From Ligaoa zhengdingensis (GTDB lineage: Bacteria > Bacillota > Clostridia > Oscillospirales > Ruminococcaceae): a stretch of 64,000 bases of DNA. Shown piece after piece: positions 9,342 through 16,880 of the stretch. The notes under the pieces are model-generated. The model was not told the origin of the DNA, did no database searches, and saw only the letters and a program-made list of their open reading frames with translations. How positions within the stretch are numbered: position 1 is the stretch's first letter; every line of letters begins with the position of its first letter. The position numbers were made by a program, and so were the translations under genes. The DNA lies in contig NZ_JACRST010000013.1 in assembly GCF_014384885.1 (NCBI RefSeq), forward strand, positions 1 through 64,000, written 5' to 3'.

Positions 9342-10715
9342 TTACGGCTCGATTTTTGCCCGAATGCCCTCGTTCGCCGCAAAATATTCCTTGGTCAATT
9401 TAAATACCACGCCCGAAAGGCCCAGCAGGCCGATCAGGTTGGGAATCGCCATCAGGCCGTTGAGGGTGTCGGAGATATCCCAGACCACCTTGAGCTCGGT
9501 GACGGTGCCCACGACGGCGACCAGCACAAAGAACAGCCGGTAGAGCATCACGCGCTTTTCCCCGAACAGGTATTCAAAGCATTTTTCACCGTAATAGGAC
9601 CAGCCCAACATGGTGGAAAAGGCGAAGAAAAACAGCGCAATCGTCACCATGATGCTGCCGACGCCCGGCAGCGCCTGCGCAAAGGCGGCCATCGTCATGT
9701 CCGCGCCCTCCAGGCCGCTGGCCCACTGCCCGCTGGTGAGCAGCACCAGCGCAGTGCAGGTGCAGACCACGATGGTATCCGCAAACACCTCAAACACGCC
9801 CCACAGGCCCTGCTGCACCGGGTGCTCGGTGTCGGCCGCCGCGTGGGCAATCGGGGCGGAACCGAGGCCCGCCTCGTTGGAAAAGATGCCACGCGCCATG
9901 CCCAGCTGGATCGCTTTCATCACGCCCGCACCCAAAAAGCCGCCGAACGCCGCGGAGGGTTTGAATGCGCTGGAGAAGATCAGCCCGAAGGCGGGCAGGA
10001 TCTCTTTGGCGTTGATCACGAGCACCGCCACCGCGCAGACGATGTAGAACAGAGACATGAACGGGACGATCTTTTCGGTGATCGCGCCGATGCGCTTGAC
10101 GCCGCCGATGATGACAAAGCCGATCAACAACGCCAGCACAATGCCCGTGGCCAGCGGCGGCACGCCGAAGGTCGTGTTCATCGAGGTGGCGATCGAGTTG
10201 CCCTGCGTCATATTGCCGATGCCGAAGGAGGCCAAAAACGCAAACACCGCAAAGATGACCGCGAGCCACTTCTGATGCAGGCCGTTCTGGATATAATACA
10301 TCGGTCCGCCCTTCCACTCGCCCCTGCTGGTCTTATCGCGGAACCGCACCGACAGCACCACCTCGGAATACTTGGTCATCATGCCGACCAGCGCTGAAAT
10401 CCACATCCAAAAGATCGCGCCGGGGCCGCCCGTGCCGATAGCGGTGGCCACGCCGACGATATTGCCGGTGCCGATGGTGCCCGCCAACGCGGTGGAAAGC
10501 GCCTGAAAGGACGAAACCGCACCCTCGGCCACTTCCTTTTTCCCCTGAAACAGCGTTCCTATCGTATTTTTGAAGACATAGCCCAGCTTGCGGAACTGGA
10601 AGAAGCCCGTGCGCACCGTGAAATAGAGCCCTGTCCCGATCAGTAGCACGATCATCACCGGGCCCCAGACAAAATCGTTGATCATCCCGTTTACCTTTAG
10701 AATCATCTCCATCAT
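9342..10715 (-). CDS. Sodium/alanine (AGCS family) symporter
   Basis: 457 residues with about ten hydrophobic helices. AGCS landmarks: ALAGTIGTGNIVGVATAI near residue 75, the GGPMYYIQNGL loop, and GMARGIFSNEAGLGSAPIAH, all core substrate/Na+ site motifs. It imports alanine or glycine with sodium at the cytoplasmic membrane. Start at ATG 10715 after GAGGAGGGAAC. A terminator separates it from rpmE. I see no glycine riboswitch in the 83 bases upstream. Confidence 0.93.
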   Translation of the reverse strand: MMEMILKVNGMINDFVWGPVMIVLLIGTGLYFTVRTGFFQFRKLGYVFKNTIGTLFQGKKEVAEGAVSSFQALSTALAGTIGTGNIVGVATAIGTGGPGAIFWMWISALVGMMTKYSEVVLSVRFRDKTSRGEWKGGPMYYIQNGLHQKWLAVIFAVFAFLASFGIGNMTQGNSIATSMNTTFGVPPLATGIVLALLIGFVIIGGVKRIGAITEKIVPFMSLFYIVCAVAVLVINAKEILPAFGLIFSSAFKPSAAFGGFLGAGVMKAIQLGMARGIFSNEAGLGSAPIAHAAADTEHPVQQGLWGVFEVFADTIVVCTCTALVLLTSGQWASGLEGADMTMAAFAQALPGVGSIMVTIALFFFAFSTMLGWSYYGEKCFEYLFGEKRVMLYRLFFVLVAVVGTVTELKVVWDISDTLNGLMAIPNLIGLLGLSGVVFKLTKEYFAANEGIRAKIEP

Positions 10716-10797
10716 GTTGTCGTTCCCTCCTCAAAAATATCAAAAATCGCCGCGGCAGCCGCGCGCCGTGCGACAATTTTCGCCCTGTAATCACAAC

Positions 10798-10826
10798 AAA
10801 GGCGGTGCACCGCGATGCACCGCCTT
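10798..10826 (-). terminator. Terminator of rpmE
   Basis: Perfect 9-bp stem GGCGGTGCA/TGCACCGCC with a 6-base loop; on the minus strand it is followed by TTTGTTG. Confidence 0.8.
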
Positions 10827-10854
10827 AATTGGTAACCGTCTTCTAAGGTCCAAA

Positions 10855-11058
10855 TTATTTGTCCAGATTGAAGCGCTTTTTGAAACGATCCACACGGCCG
10901 CCGGTATCAACCAGTTTCTGCCGGCCGGTAAAGAAGGGGTGGCATTTGGAGCAAATTTCGACCTTGATATTCTTTTTCGTAGAGCTCGTCTCGATCACAT
11001 TGCCGCAGGCGCAGGTGATCGTGGTGGGCTCATACTTCGGATGGATGCCATCTTTCAT
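10855..11058 (-). CDS. rpmE: 50S ribosomal protein L31, zinc type
   Basis: 67 residues. It starts MKDGIHPKYEPTTITCACGN and carries four zinc-ligand cysteines at 16, 18, 36 and 39, so it is the C+ (zinc-containing) form rather than the zinc-free paralogue. It binds the large subunit at the central protuberance and subunit interface. Monocistronic: own promoter at 11116-11144 and terminator at 10798-10826. Confidence 0.97.
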   Translation of the reverse strand: MKDGIHPKYEPTTITCACGNVIETSSTKKNIKVEICSKCHPFFTGRQKLVDTGGRVDRFKKRFNLDK

Positions 11059-11115
11059 GTATTGTCACCTCGAATCAAAGTTGCCGCATCAACTTGAGAT
11101 ACAGCACTAGAAAAT

Positions 11116-11144
11116 AGGATACCATAAAACAAGCCGAAAATCAA
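11116..11144 (-). promoter_or_regulatory. SigA-type promoter of rpmE
   Basis: Minus strand TTGATT, 17-base spacer, TATCCT, in the 96-base gap between trmD and rpmE. Confidence 0.6.
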
Positions 11145-11154
11145 GAAAATTTGA

Positions 11155-11904
11155 TTAAAAATCTTCTGTTTCGGTCCTCTTTTGCAGATCGAGCAGGTAA
11201 CGCCGGTCGCTCTCATCCAACGGGGCGCGCTCCAACAGGTCGGGGCGCTTTCTCCAGGTGCGTTCCAGCGACTGTTCCCGCCGCCACTGCCTGATTTTGG
11301 CGTGGTGGCCGTTGAGCAGCACCTCGGGCACCGGCTTTTCGTGCCACACCGCCGGGCGGGTGTACTGCGGATATTCCAACAGGCCGTTGTAGTGGCTCTC
11401 CTCCACAAAGCACTCCTCGCTCGCCAGCACGCCGTCGCACATGCGCGCCACCGCGTCGGCCACCACCAGCGCGGGCAATTCCCCGCCGGTGAGCACGTAA
11501 TCCCCGATTGAAAGCTCCTCGTCCACAATCTCCTCGAGCACCCGCTCATCCACCCCTTCATAATGGCCGCACAGCAGAAACAGGCCGTCCCGCTTGGCGT
11601 ACTCCCGCGCCATCTTTTGCTCGAAGCGCCTGCCCTGCGGGGACATGTAGATGGTGTGCGGCCGTTTGCCCAAAATGTCGCACACGTCCCGCCAACAGCA
11701 GTAGATCGGGTCGGCCTGCATCACCATGCCCATGCCGCCGCCGAACGGCGTGTCGTCCACGCGGCGGTGCTTGTCCTCGGAATAGTCTCTGATATTGTGA
11801 CAGTATAATTCGATATACCCTGCGCCCCGCGCGCGGCCCAGGATGCTCTCGGAGAGCACCGCCTCGCACATCTCGGGAAACAGGGTTGCGATGTCAATCC
11901 TCAT
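11155..11904 (-). CDS. trmD: tRNA (guanine(37)-N1)-methyltransferase TrmD
   Basis: 249 residues. SPOUT knot motifs are visible: MRIDIATLFPEM start, DDTPFGGGMGMVMQADPI, LLCGHYEGVDERV, and the knot SIGDYVLTGGELPALV. It methylates G37 of tRNAs with SAM and prevents frameshifting. It overlaps rimM by 11 bases. The usual rpsP upstream and rplS downstream partners are absent here. Confidence 0.97.
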   Translation of the reverse strand: MRIDIATLFPEMCEAVLSESILGRARGAGYIELYCHNIRDYSEDKHRRVDDTPFGGGMGMVMQADPIYCCWRDVCDILGKRPHTIYMSPQGRRFEQKMAREYAKRDGLFLLCGHYEGVDERVLEEIVDEELSIGDYVLTGGELPALVVADAVARMCDGVLASEECFVEESHYNGLLEYPQYTRPAVWHEKPVPEVLLNGHHAKIRQWRREQSLERTWRKRPDLLERAPLDESDRRYLLDLQKRTETEDF

Positions 11905-12409
11905 CGAACAATCCCTCCAGCGGGCGGATGCGCATCTCGCCGGCGTCCGGATCGGTGCTCACCACCACCTCCTTGATCGCGGGGATCAGCCGCTCGCGGC
12001 CGCCCTCCCCCCGGATGTGGTAGACGTCGTTCGCGCCGGTCTGGCTCACATCCGAAATCTCGCCGTAGCACGCGCCGGTGTCCGCATCGAGCACCCGCAG
12101 CCCGATCAAATCCTGGATGAAGTATTCGCCATCCTCCAGCTCGCAGTCGTCCCGGTCGATATAGAGGGTCTTGCCGCGCAGCTTTTCCGCCTCCTCGATG
12201 GTGTCGATCCCCTTGAATTTGACCACCACCACGTTCTTATGCACCCGCGCGCGCTCGACCTCCATCCGCCGTGCGCCCTTTGCGTCGAGATAAAACGAAT
12301 CGAATCCGCACAAAAAGTCGGGGGTATCGCTCCACGGATAGACGCGCACCTCGCCGCGCACGCCGTGGGTGGTGACGATCTCCCCGGTATCGATAAACTG
12401 TTTTCTCAT
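11894..12409 (-). CDS. rimM: 16S rRNA processing protein RimM
   Basis: 171 residues. N-terminal beta-barrel starts IDTGEIVTTHGVRGEVRV; the C-terminal PRC-barrel part contains YFIQDLIGLRVLDAD and ends LIPAIKEVVVSTDPDAG. It assists 30S head assembly through S19. It overlaps trmD and follows the XRE gene by 11 bases, so the three are probably one transcript. Confidence 0.96.
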   Translation of the reverse strand: MRKQFIDTGEIVTTHGVRGEVRVYPWSDTPDFLCGFDSFYLDAKGARRMEVERARVHKNVVVVKFKGIDTIEEAEKLRGKTLYIDRDDCELEDGEYFIQDLIGLRVLDADTGACYGEISDVSQTGANDVYHIRGEGGRERLIPAIKEVVVSTDPDAGEMRIRPLEGLFDED

Positions 12410-12420
12410 GGCTCTCTCCC

Positions 12421-12627
12421 TTATCCGTTGGGCGCTTGGCTGCGCCCCAAAATATAATCCACCGTGACCCCGTAGTAATCCGCGAGCTTCAGCAGCGTCT
12501 CGGTCGGAATGTCCAGCACACCGCTCTCGTACCGGGAATAGGTGGCCTGGCTGACGTTGAGCAGCTTGGCCACCTGCCCCTGCGACAGATCGCGGTCCTC
12601 CCGCAGGTCGCGCACTCTTGGATACAT
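12421..12627 (-). CDS. XRE family helix-turn-helix regulator
   Basis: 68 residues, essentially one HTH domain: LSQGQVAKLLNVSQATYSRYESG with the SQATYSRYE recognition helix, then ETLLKLADYYGVTVDYILG. Single-domain members usually act as dimeric repressors. Its promoter region holds two 17-bp dyads with TATGC/GCATA arms (12656-12697), a good candidate for autoregulation. Leads into rimM-trmD, an unusual position for an XRE gene. Confidence 0.85.
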   Translation of the reverse strand: MYPRVRDLREDRDLSQGQVAKLLNVSQATYSRYESGVLDIPTETLLKLADYYGVTVDYILGRSQAPNG

Positions 12628-12655
12628 CTCACATCACCTCCCATCTAGTTTATCC

Positions 12656-12697
12656 TATGCGGAAATTGCATAACCAAAAATATGCGAAAACCGCATA
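12656..12697 (-). promoter_or_regulatory. Twin dyad operator and promoter of the XRE-rimM-trmD unit
   Basis: Two 17-bp dyads: TATGCGGAAATTGCATA (12656-12672) and TATGCGAAAACCGCATA (12681-12697), centres 25 bp apart. On the minus strand TTGGTT (-35) and GATAAA (-10) with a 17-base spacer place one dyad inside the promoter and the other just upstream. Confidence 0.6.
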
Positions 12698-12704
12698 CTC
12701 CGCG

Positions 12705-12738
12705 ATGAAAAAGCGCCCCCGCCGGAGCAGGGGCGCTC
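12705..12738 (-). terminator. Terminator of the secreted repeat protein
   Basis: Minus strand AGCGCCCC/GGGGCGCT stem followed by TTTTTC, 10 bases downstream of the stop codon. Confidence 0.75.
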
Positions 12739-12747
12739 GGTCTGTCT

Positions 12748-14676
12748 TTATTTTGCCGTCATGGCGATGTCGTGTACAGTACCTGCAGCTACGTCAAAGG
12801 TTGCGCTGTAAGCTTTGTAATTCGTGTCGCCCGCGACGTAGATGCGGTATTTGCCTTCAGGCAGATCAGCCGCATAGACGCCGTTCGCATCGGTTTTGGC
12901 CGAATAGGGGGTGTTGGTATCCAGATTGCGCAGCGAAACCGTGCGGTTCGCCACCGGGCTGCCGCCCGCAGTCACTGTGCCGCTCAACGTCCCCGTCGGA
13001 TCAGGGTCAACCGGGTCCGGATCAGGATCAGGATCGACAACCGGCTCGACCAGCTCCAGGGCGATATCGTGGACAGTACCGGATACAACAGAGAAGGTGG
13101 CGCTGTAGGCTTTGTAATCCGCGTTGCCCGCGACGTAGATGCGGTATTTACCCGCATCCCCATCGAATTCAAAATATCCTTCTGCATCGGTTTTAACCGA
13201 ATAGGAGGTATTGGTATCCAGGTTGCGCAGCGAAACCGTGCGGTTCGCCACCGGATTGCCGCCCGCAGTCACAGTGCCACGCAGCGTCTTGGCTCTCCAC
13301 TGCGCAGTCATAGTCACCGCCTGGTTGGGCATCACAAAGCTGTCGCCCGCCTGATAGGTCAGGCCATCAGCGCTGCTTTCCCAGCCCGCAAATGTGTATC
13401 CCTTGCGGGTGGGTTCCGCCTCGGGCATCGGCACATTTGCGCCCTTGATGTAGCTGACGCCCGCGGGCAGGCCCTCAATCGAAGCGTCCTCCGCGCCTGC
13501 GGCGAAGGTGACCGAGTACTGCTGGCGGGTGAACTGGATTCCCTGCCAGAAGTTGGAGGTGTTGTTTTCATAGGTCAGGGTTCCACTGGGGACACAGCTC
13601 TTCGGGGCATAAATCACCGCGGGGCCGACGCCGGCGGTCCGGCTCCCCTCGTACAGGATGGTGGCCTTGTTGATATTGGCATACTCGGCGTCAGGCAGGT
13701 TGACGCCGCCGATTTTGTAGAAGGCATATTGGCCGTAGTTCTGGCTGACCGGCACGCCGTTGACAGTCAGCACCCAGCATTCCTTCGTCTTGTTGAGGGG
13801 ATCAACCCCCCAGGTGTAACCGATCGTGAAGCTCTCGGTGCTCTCAAAGAAGAAGGTTCCCCGCCACTCTTCGCCGTCATGGTCGGTGACCGTGATGGTT
13901 TTGTTGGTGTTGCGGTTCGCATCTGGGATGGTGGGCGTCTGCCACTGGGCCTGGAGCACCACCGCGCGGTCGGGCATGGAGAACGACTGGCCCGCGCTGT
14001 AGACGGAGCCGCTGACGGCATCCAGCCAACCGTAGAAGTTGTAACCGCTCCGCGTGGGCGCTGCGGCCGGGATGGTCACCGTCGCGCCTGCCTTATAGGT
14101 GCCGGCCGCAGGTACGCCGCTGACCGAATTGTCGGTCACGCCGCTGCTGTAGCTCAGCGAATAGGAGGTTTCGGACGGCGCGTTGGGATTCTTTGAAAAA
14201 CTGATTGTGCGGGAGAAGGTGCTCGTAGAGGAATACTGGTTCATCGAGATATTCGCGCTCGGCAGATATTCCTGCTCGTCGTCGTAGATGACCGAGGGGG
14301 CAGTACCAGCCGTATAGCTGCCCTCGTAGAGGACAGTAGCGTCGCTGAGCGTGGCGCCGGACGCGTTGGTCAGGTTGACGCCGCCCACCTTCATAAAGGT
14401 GTAGCGGCCGGATCTCTGGCTGATGGGCACACCGTTGATGGTGAGCACCCAGCACTCCTTCGTCTTGTTGAGGGGATCGACCCCCCAGGTATAACCGATC
14501 GTTATCTCCTCACCCTTGCTGAAGAATATAATTCCGGTGGTTTTGGTTCCATCCGGGCCGGTGACTGCGAACTGGCGGTTCACATCCCGGGTCGCTGCGA
14601 GCGCAGTCACGCTCAGGCAGGAGAACAACATGGCCAGCGCCAGTACAAGCGCCAACAGTTTCTTCTTGGTTTTCAT
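12748..14676 (-). CDS. Secreted protein with duplicated domains, InlB-type and SpaA/CarboxypepD-like repeats
   Basis: 642 residues from ATG 14676 (MKTKKKLLALVLALAMLFS, a signal peptide cut near ALAA). The ATG at 14688 is alternative: its GAAAGG ribosome site would touch the start, whereas 14676 has 12 bases of spacing. The mature part has two tandem modules, each a novel-looking domain with IGYTWGVDPLNKTKECW followed by a Listeria-Bacteroides (List_Bact_rpt) repeat ending in GYNFYGW or GYTFAGW. Then come two near-identical 80-residue Ig-like repeats (GTVTAGG...VANRTVSLRNLDTNT) joined by a DPDPDPDP linker. No membrane anchor or sorting motif, so secreted or wall-bound; function unknown. Confidence 0.8.
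   Translation of the reverse strand: MKTKKKLLALVLALAMLFSCLSVTALAATRDVNRQFAVTGPDGTKTTGIIFFSKGEEITIGYTWGVDPLNKTKECWVLTINGVPISQRSGRYTFMKVGGVNLTNASGATLSDATVLYEGSYTAGTAPSVIYDDEQEYLPSANISMNQYSSTSTFSRTISFSKNPNAPSETSYSLSYSSGVTDNSVSGVPAAGTYKAGATVTIPAAAPTRSGYNFYGWLDAVSGSVYSAGQSFSMPDRAVVLQAQWQTPTIPDANRNTNKTITVTDHDGEEWRGTFFFESTESFTIGYTWGVDPLNKTKECWVLTVNGVPVSQNYGQYAFYKIGGVNLPDAEYANINKATILYEGSRTAGVGPAVIYAPKSCVPSGTLTYENNTSNFWQGIQFTRQQYSVTFAAGAEDASIEGLPAGVSYIKGANVPMPEAEPTRKGYTFAGWESSADGLTYQAGDSFVMPNQAVTMTAQWRAKTLRGTVTAGGNPVANRTVSLRNLDTNTSYSVKTDAEGYFEFDGDAGKYRIYVAGNADYKAYSATFSVVSGTVHDIALELVEPVVDPDPDPDPVDPDPTGTLSGTVTAGGSPVANRTVSLRNLDTNTPYSAKTDANGVYAADLPEGKYRIYVAGDTNYKAYSATFDVAAGTVHDIAMTAK
12757..12990 (-). repeat. 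Second copy of Ig-like repeat (coding)
   Basis: DNA closely matches 13060-13290 at an offset of about 297 bases; encodes the C-terminal VANRTVSLRNLDTNT...YRIYVAG unit. Confidence 0.8.
13060..13290 (-). repeat. First copy of Ig-like repeat (coding)
   Basis: Partner of 12757-12990; the segments around AGCGAAACCGTGCGGTTCGC are identical in both copies, suggesting recent duplication or gene conversion. Confidence 0.8.
13748..13825 (-). repeat. Conserved 75-base segment, copy 2
   Basis: Encodes IGYTWGVDPLNKTKECW and neighbours; differs at only a few bases from 14426-14503. Confidence 0.75.
14426..14503 (-). repeat. Conserved 75-base segment, copy 1
   Basis: Partner of 13748-13825 in the first module of the secreted protein. 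Confidence 0.75.
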
Positions 14677-14684
14677 TGTCTCAG

Positions 14685-14828
14685 TCATCCTTTCATCGCT
14701 TTTCTAGTCTTTGTTCCGAGCGGCGCCATCCCGCCCATTTCGTCGCTTACGCTGATATCCAGCGCACCAGCCTGGAAGTTAATATCGGCAAATTCGGCAT
14801 CTGTGAACCACGCAAACGTGGATTCCAA
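14685..14828 (-). pseudogene. Vestigial SipW-dependent (TasA/CalY-like) protein fragment
   Basis: A 47-codon frame (possible TTG start at 14828) reads ESTFAWFTDAEFADINFQAG and then ALDISVSDEMGG. The TFAWFTD...F.AG.LDI.V pattern is the start of the mature region of SipW-type camelysin/TasA-family proteins. The preceding signal peptide is missing (an in-frame TAG lies 6 codons upstream of the TTG), and the frame ends after 47 codons, so this looks like a truncated remnant. Its TGA overlaps the ATG at 14688 (ATGA), so it could still couple translation into the secreted protein gene. Confidence 0.5.
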
Positions 14829-15231
14829 TAGCCATCTTAACTTCTATTCAGGCTTATACTTATGGTTTTATTATAGATCAAACAATTAAAAAAGTCTACA
14901 TTTTGTTCCAAAAAGATGTCCAGTAAGTGTAAATTTTATTGCCTATTTGTGACCAAAAACTGTAACAATGACTCAACTGTGTCCTATTTATCAATCAAAC
15001 GAAAACCATATTCCAGTATTTTCTGGGTCTATATACATTTTTCCGTACACGATTGTAACCTGTCCCCCTCAACGCACAATATATGATATCCTTGCGATGA
15101 CAGCGGCTGCTGAACCTTCATAGTGCCACTTTCGCCAAAAGAGCCGGCACTGAAAAGTTCAGCACCGGCTCCCTATTTTATATATTCAGCCGCTCCGCTG
15201 ACCGCGAGCAACCGGTAATCCTTTTAGGGGG
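14829..15231. other. AT-rich intergenic region
   Basis: About 400 bases between the SipW-like fragment and the hemolysin III gene. The stretch 14870-15060 is AT-rich, without a convincing frame. The only structure I can support is the terminator at 15137-15171. I see no clear -35/-10 pair for the secreted-protein transcript. Confidence 0.5.
15137..15171 (-). terminator. Terminator of the hemolysin III gene
   Basis: GAGCCGG/CCGGCTC and CTGAA/TTCAG stems separated by a 2x2 mismatch; minus strand continues TTTTGG. Confidence 0.7.
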
Positions 15232-15885
15232 TTACGCGATATAGAGGTACACCAACAGGAAATGACACAGGCTACCGATCAGCACAAAGATGTGGAACAG
15301 CTCGTGAAACCCGAACCGCTCGGAGATGTTCGGCTTTTTGAGCATATAGATGACCCCGCCAGCCGTGTAGCTCACGCCGCCCGCAATCAGCCAGGCCAGC
15401 GCGCCCGCGCTCATGCGCGCAAACACCGTGGCGTCGAACAGGATCGCCCATCCCATCACCAAATAAAGGGTGGTTTGCAACCAGCGCGGAGCGCCGAACC
15501 AACACAGCTTAAGGACGATGCCGACAGCGGCAAACGCCCAGATGAACACGGTAAACGCCACATTGCGCGGATAGGGCAGCAGGTTGAGCATCACGGGGGT
15601 ATAGGTGCCCGCGATCAGCACATAGATCATGGCGTGATCGAGCTTGCGCAGGACGGTGACCTTTTTACTCCCCGCATTGGAAAAATGGTAGACGCTGCTC
15701 GCCGTGTACAGCGCGATCAGCGATAACCCAAACAGCGCCGAGGACAGCACCTTCATCAAAGAAAATTCGGGCAGACGGAGGGTCTTGGTCAAAAGCATCG
15801 CCAGCCCCACCACCGAAATGATCGCTCCCCACAGATGGGTGGCGCTGCTGATCGGATCCCGGGCCTTTTTCATATAGTATGACAT
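15232..15885 (-). CDS. Hemolysin III / TrhA (YqfA) family membrane protein
   Basis: 217 residues, seven predicted helices of the PAQR/HlyIII superfamily. Family residues seen: SSATHLWGAIIS near the N-terminus, YTASSVYHFSN, KLDHAMIYVLIAGTYTP, and the last helix with FHELFHIFVLIGSLCHF, which supply the His/Asp/Ser metal site. Bacillus relatives affect membrane lipid homeostasis; a true haemolysin role is unlikely. Start at 15885 with an A-GGAGG site; own promoter at 15942-15969. Confidence 0.92.
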   Translation of the reverse strand: MSYYMKKARDPISSATHLWGAIISVVGLAMLLTKTLRLPEFSLMKVLSSALFGLSLIALYTASSVYHFSNAGSKKVTVLRKLDHAMIYVLIAGTYTPVMLNLLPYPRNVAFTVFIWAFAAVGIVLKLCWFGAPRWLQTTLYLVMGWAILFDATVFARMSAGALAWLIAGGVSYTAGGVIYMLKKPNISERFGFHELFHIFVLIGSLCHFLLVYLYIA

Positions 15886-15941
15886 ACCTCCATCCTCCTT
15901 TTCTCCGCATAAAGTAGTTTTAATAACTATATTATAAAATA

Positions 15942-15969
15942 ATTATATCATATATTGTCGTGTTTGCAA
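15942..15969 (-). promoter_or_regulatory. Promoter of the hemolysin III gene
   Basis: Minus strand TTGCAA, 16-base spacer, TATAAT, in a very AT-rich stretch. Confidence 0.6.
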
Positions 15970-15976
15970 GCTCATC

Positions 15977-16005
15977 TTGAAAAGTTTACAATTCTGCGGT
16001 AAACT
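15977..16005 (+). promoter_or_regulatory. Promoter with overlapping dyad for DUF1836 gene
   Basis: TTGAAA, 17-base spacer, TAAACT. The arms AGTTTAC (15983-15989) and GTAAACT (15999-16005) form a 7-bp dyad with a 9-base centre that spans spacer and -10 box. Confidence 0.55.
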
Positions 16006-16092
16006 AAAAGCTGTCGAGATGGGCACTGCACACAACAGCCCTCTCCCCCATTTTTCAGCGGCTGAGTGGCCGCCGCGTTGAGGAGAATGATG

Positions 16093-16635
16093 ATGGAACA
16101 GAAACCGTCCGATTGGAACGACTGGATCGCAAGGGCGCTGGACGACCGGGACATCGCGCCCGCCGAGCTGCCCGACATCGACCTCTATATGGATCAGATC
16201 ATCACGCTGTTTGAAAGCCGCATGGGCGGCAACCGCCGCCGCCCAGAGGACAAGCTCTTGACCAAAACGATGATCAACAACTACAGCAAGGAGGGGCTGT
16301 TGCAGCCCATCAAGGGAAAAAAGTATTCCCGCGACCATATCCTACAGATGTTGATGATCTACAACCTCAAGCAGACCCTGTCCATCCAGGACATCAAGGC
16401 CCTGTTCGGCGCGCTGGACAGCCAGATGCCGCTGGCCGACCTCTACACCAGCTTTTTGGAGCTCAAGGGGGAGCTGCGGAACCAGCTGCCCGAATCGCTG
16501 GAGCGGCTGTGTGCGTCGCCACGCTTCGACGGCTTTGATGAAAACGAACGGCGCATTTTGCTGGTGCTGGCGCTGAGCGCGGCGGGCAACTACTTCAAAC
16601 GTCTCTCAGAACAAATCATTGACCAATGCTTTTAG
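16093..16635 (+). CDS. DUF1836 family protein, MerR-like HTH
   Basis: 180 residues. Three consecutive ATG codons (16087, 16090, 16093) follow GAGGAGA; spacing favours the third. The segment LLTKTMINNYSKEGLLQPIKG then YSRDHILQMLMIYNLKQTLS looks like a MerR-type winged helix, which is the core of DUF1836. The rest is helical. Probably a DNA-binding regulator; the dyad over its own promoter suggests autoregulation. Target unknown. Confidence 0.8.
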   Translation: MEQKPSDWNDWIARALDDRDIAPAELPDIDLYMDQIITLFESRMGGNRRRPEDKLLTKTMINNYSKEGLLQPIKGKKYSRDHILQMLMIYNLKQTLSIQDIKALFGALDSQMPLADLYTSFLELKGELRNQLPESLERLCASPRFDGFDENERRILLVLALSAAGNYFKRLSEQIIDQCF

Positions 16636-16759
16636 AATATGCGCCTGTCCAGTGTGGGACCGACATCTCACCAACCGCTCACGCCGTCTCTTTTCTGTCG
16701 AATCGCATGAACAGACCATATATTACACCGCTTGTTTTATTGTAATTGCATAGAAATCG

Positions 16760-16797
16760 CTTGATTTTATTTGAAAATGAGGTAAAATAAAATCAAG
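16760..16797 (+). promoter_or_regulatory. Promoter embedded in a 13-bp-arm inverted repeat
   Basis: Arms CTTGATTTTATTT (16760-16772) and AAATAAAATCAAG (16785-16797), perfect, 12-base centre. TTGATT (16761-16766) and TAAAAT (16783-16788), spacer 16, form a promoter lying across the arms. A dimeric repressor could cover it; it could also be an AT-rich hairpin. Confidence 0.5.
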
Positions 16798-16801
16798 AAA
16801 A

Positions 16802-16857
16802 GCGTCCGGCTTTGGGCTGCGCCCGGGCGCTTCCGCGCTTGAATACTTGCCGGACGC
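16802..16857 (+). promoter_or_regulatory. GC-rich leader hairpin
   Basis: GCGTCCGGC (16802-16810) pairs perfectly with GCCGGACGC (16849-16857); inside lies the self-complementary GCGCCCGGGCGC (16819-16830). It would form in the 5' leader 24 bases before the next gene's start. No T-tract, so not a simple terminator. Confidence 0.4.
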
Positions 16858-16880
16858 AGCGGCAGAATGGAGAATTTGTG

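Noticed and set aside
6657..10397. 1246-codon open frame on the plus strand
   Set aside because: Antisense to GNAT, yifB, yigZ and the alanine symporter, all with clear motifs; caused by high-GC third positions.
10716..10797. Glycine or other riboswitch before the alanine symporter
   Set aside because: Only 82 bases available and no recognisable aptamer core.
12757..13290. CRISPR-like or intergenic direct repeats
   Set aside because: The two similar blocks are protein-coding repeats, only two copies, without regular short spacers.
12772..14196. 474-codon plus-strand frame
   Set aside because: Shadow of the secreted repeat protein; no ribosome site or motif.
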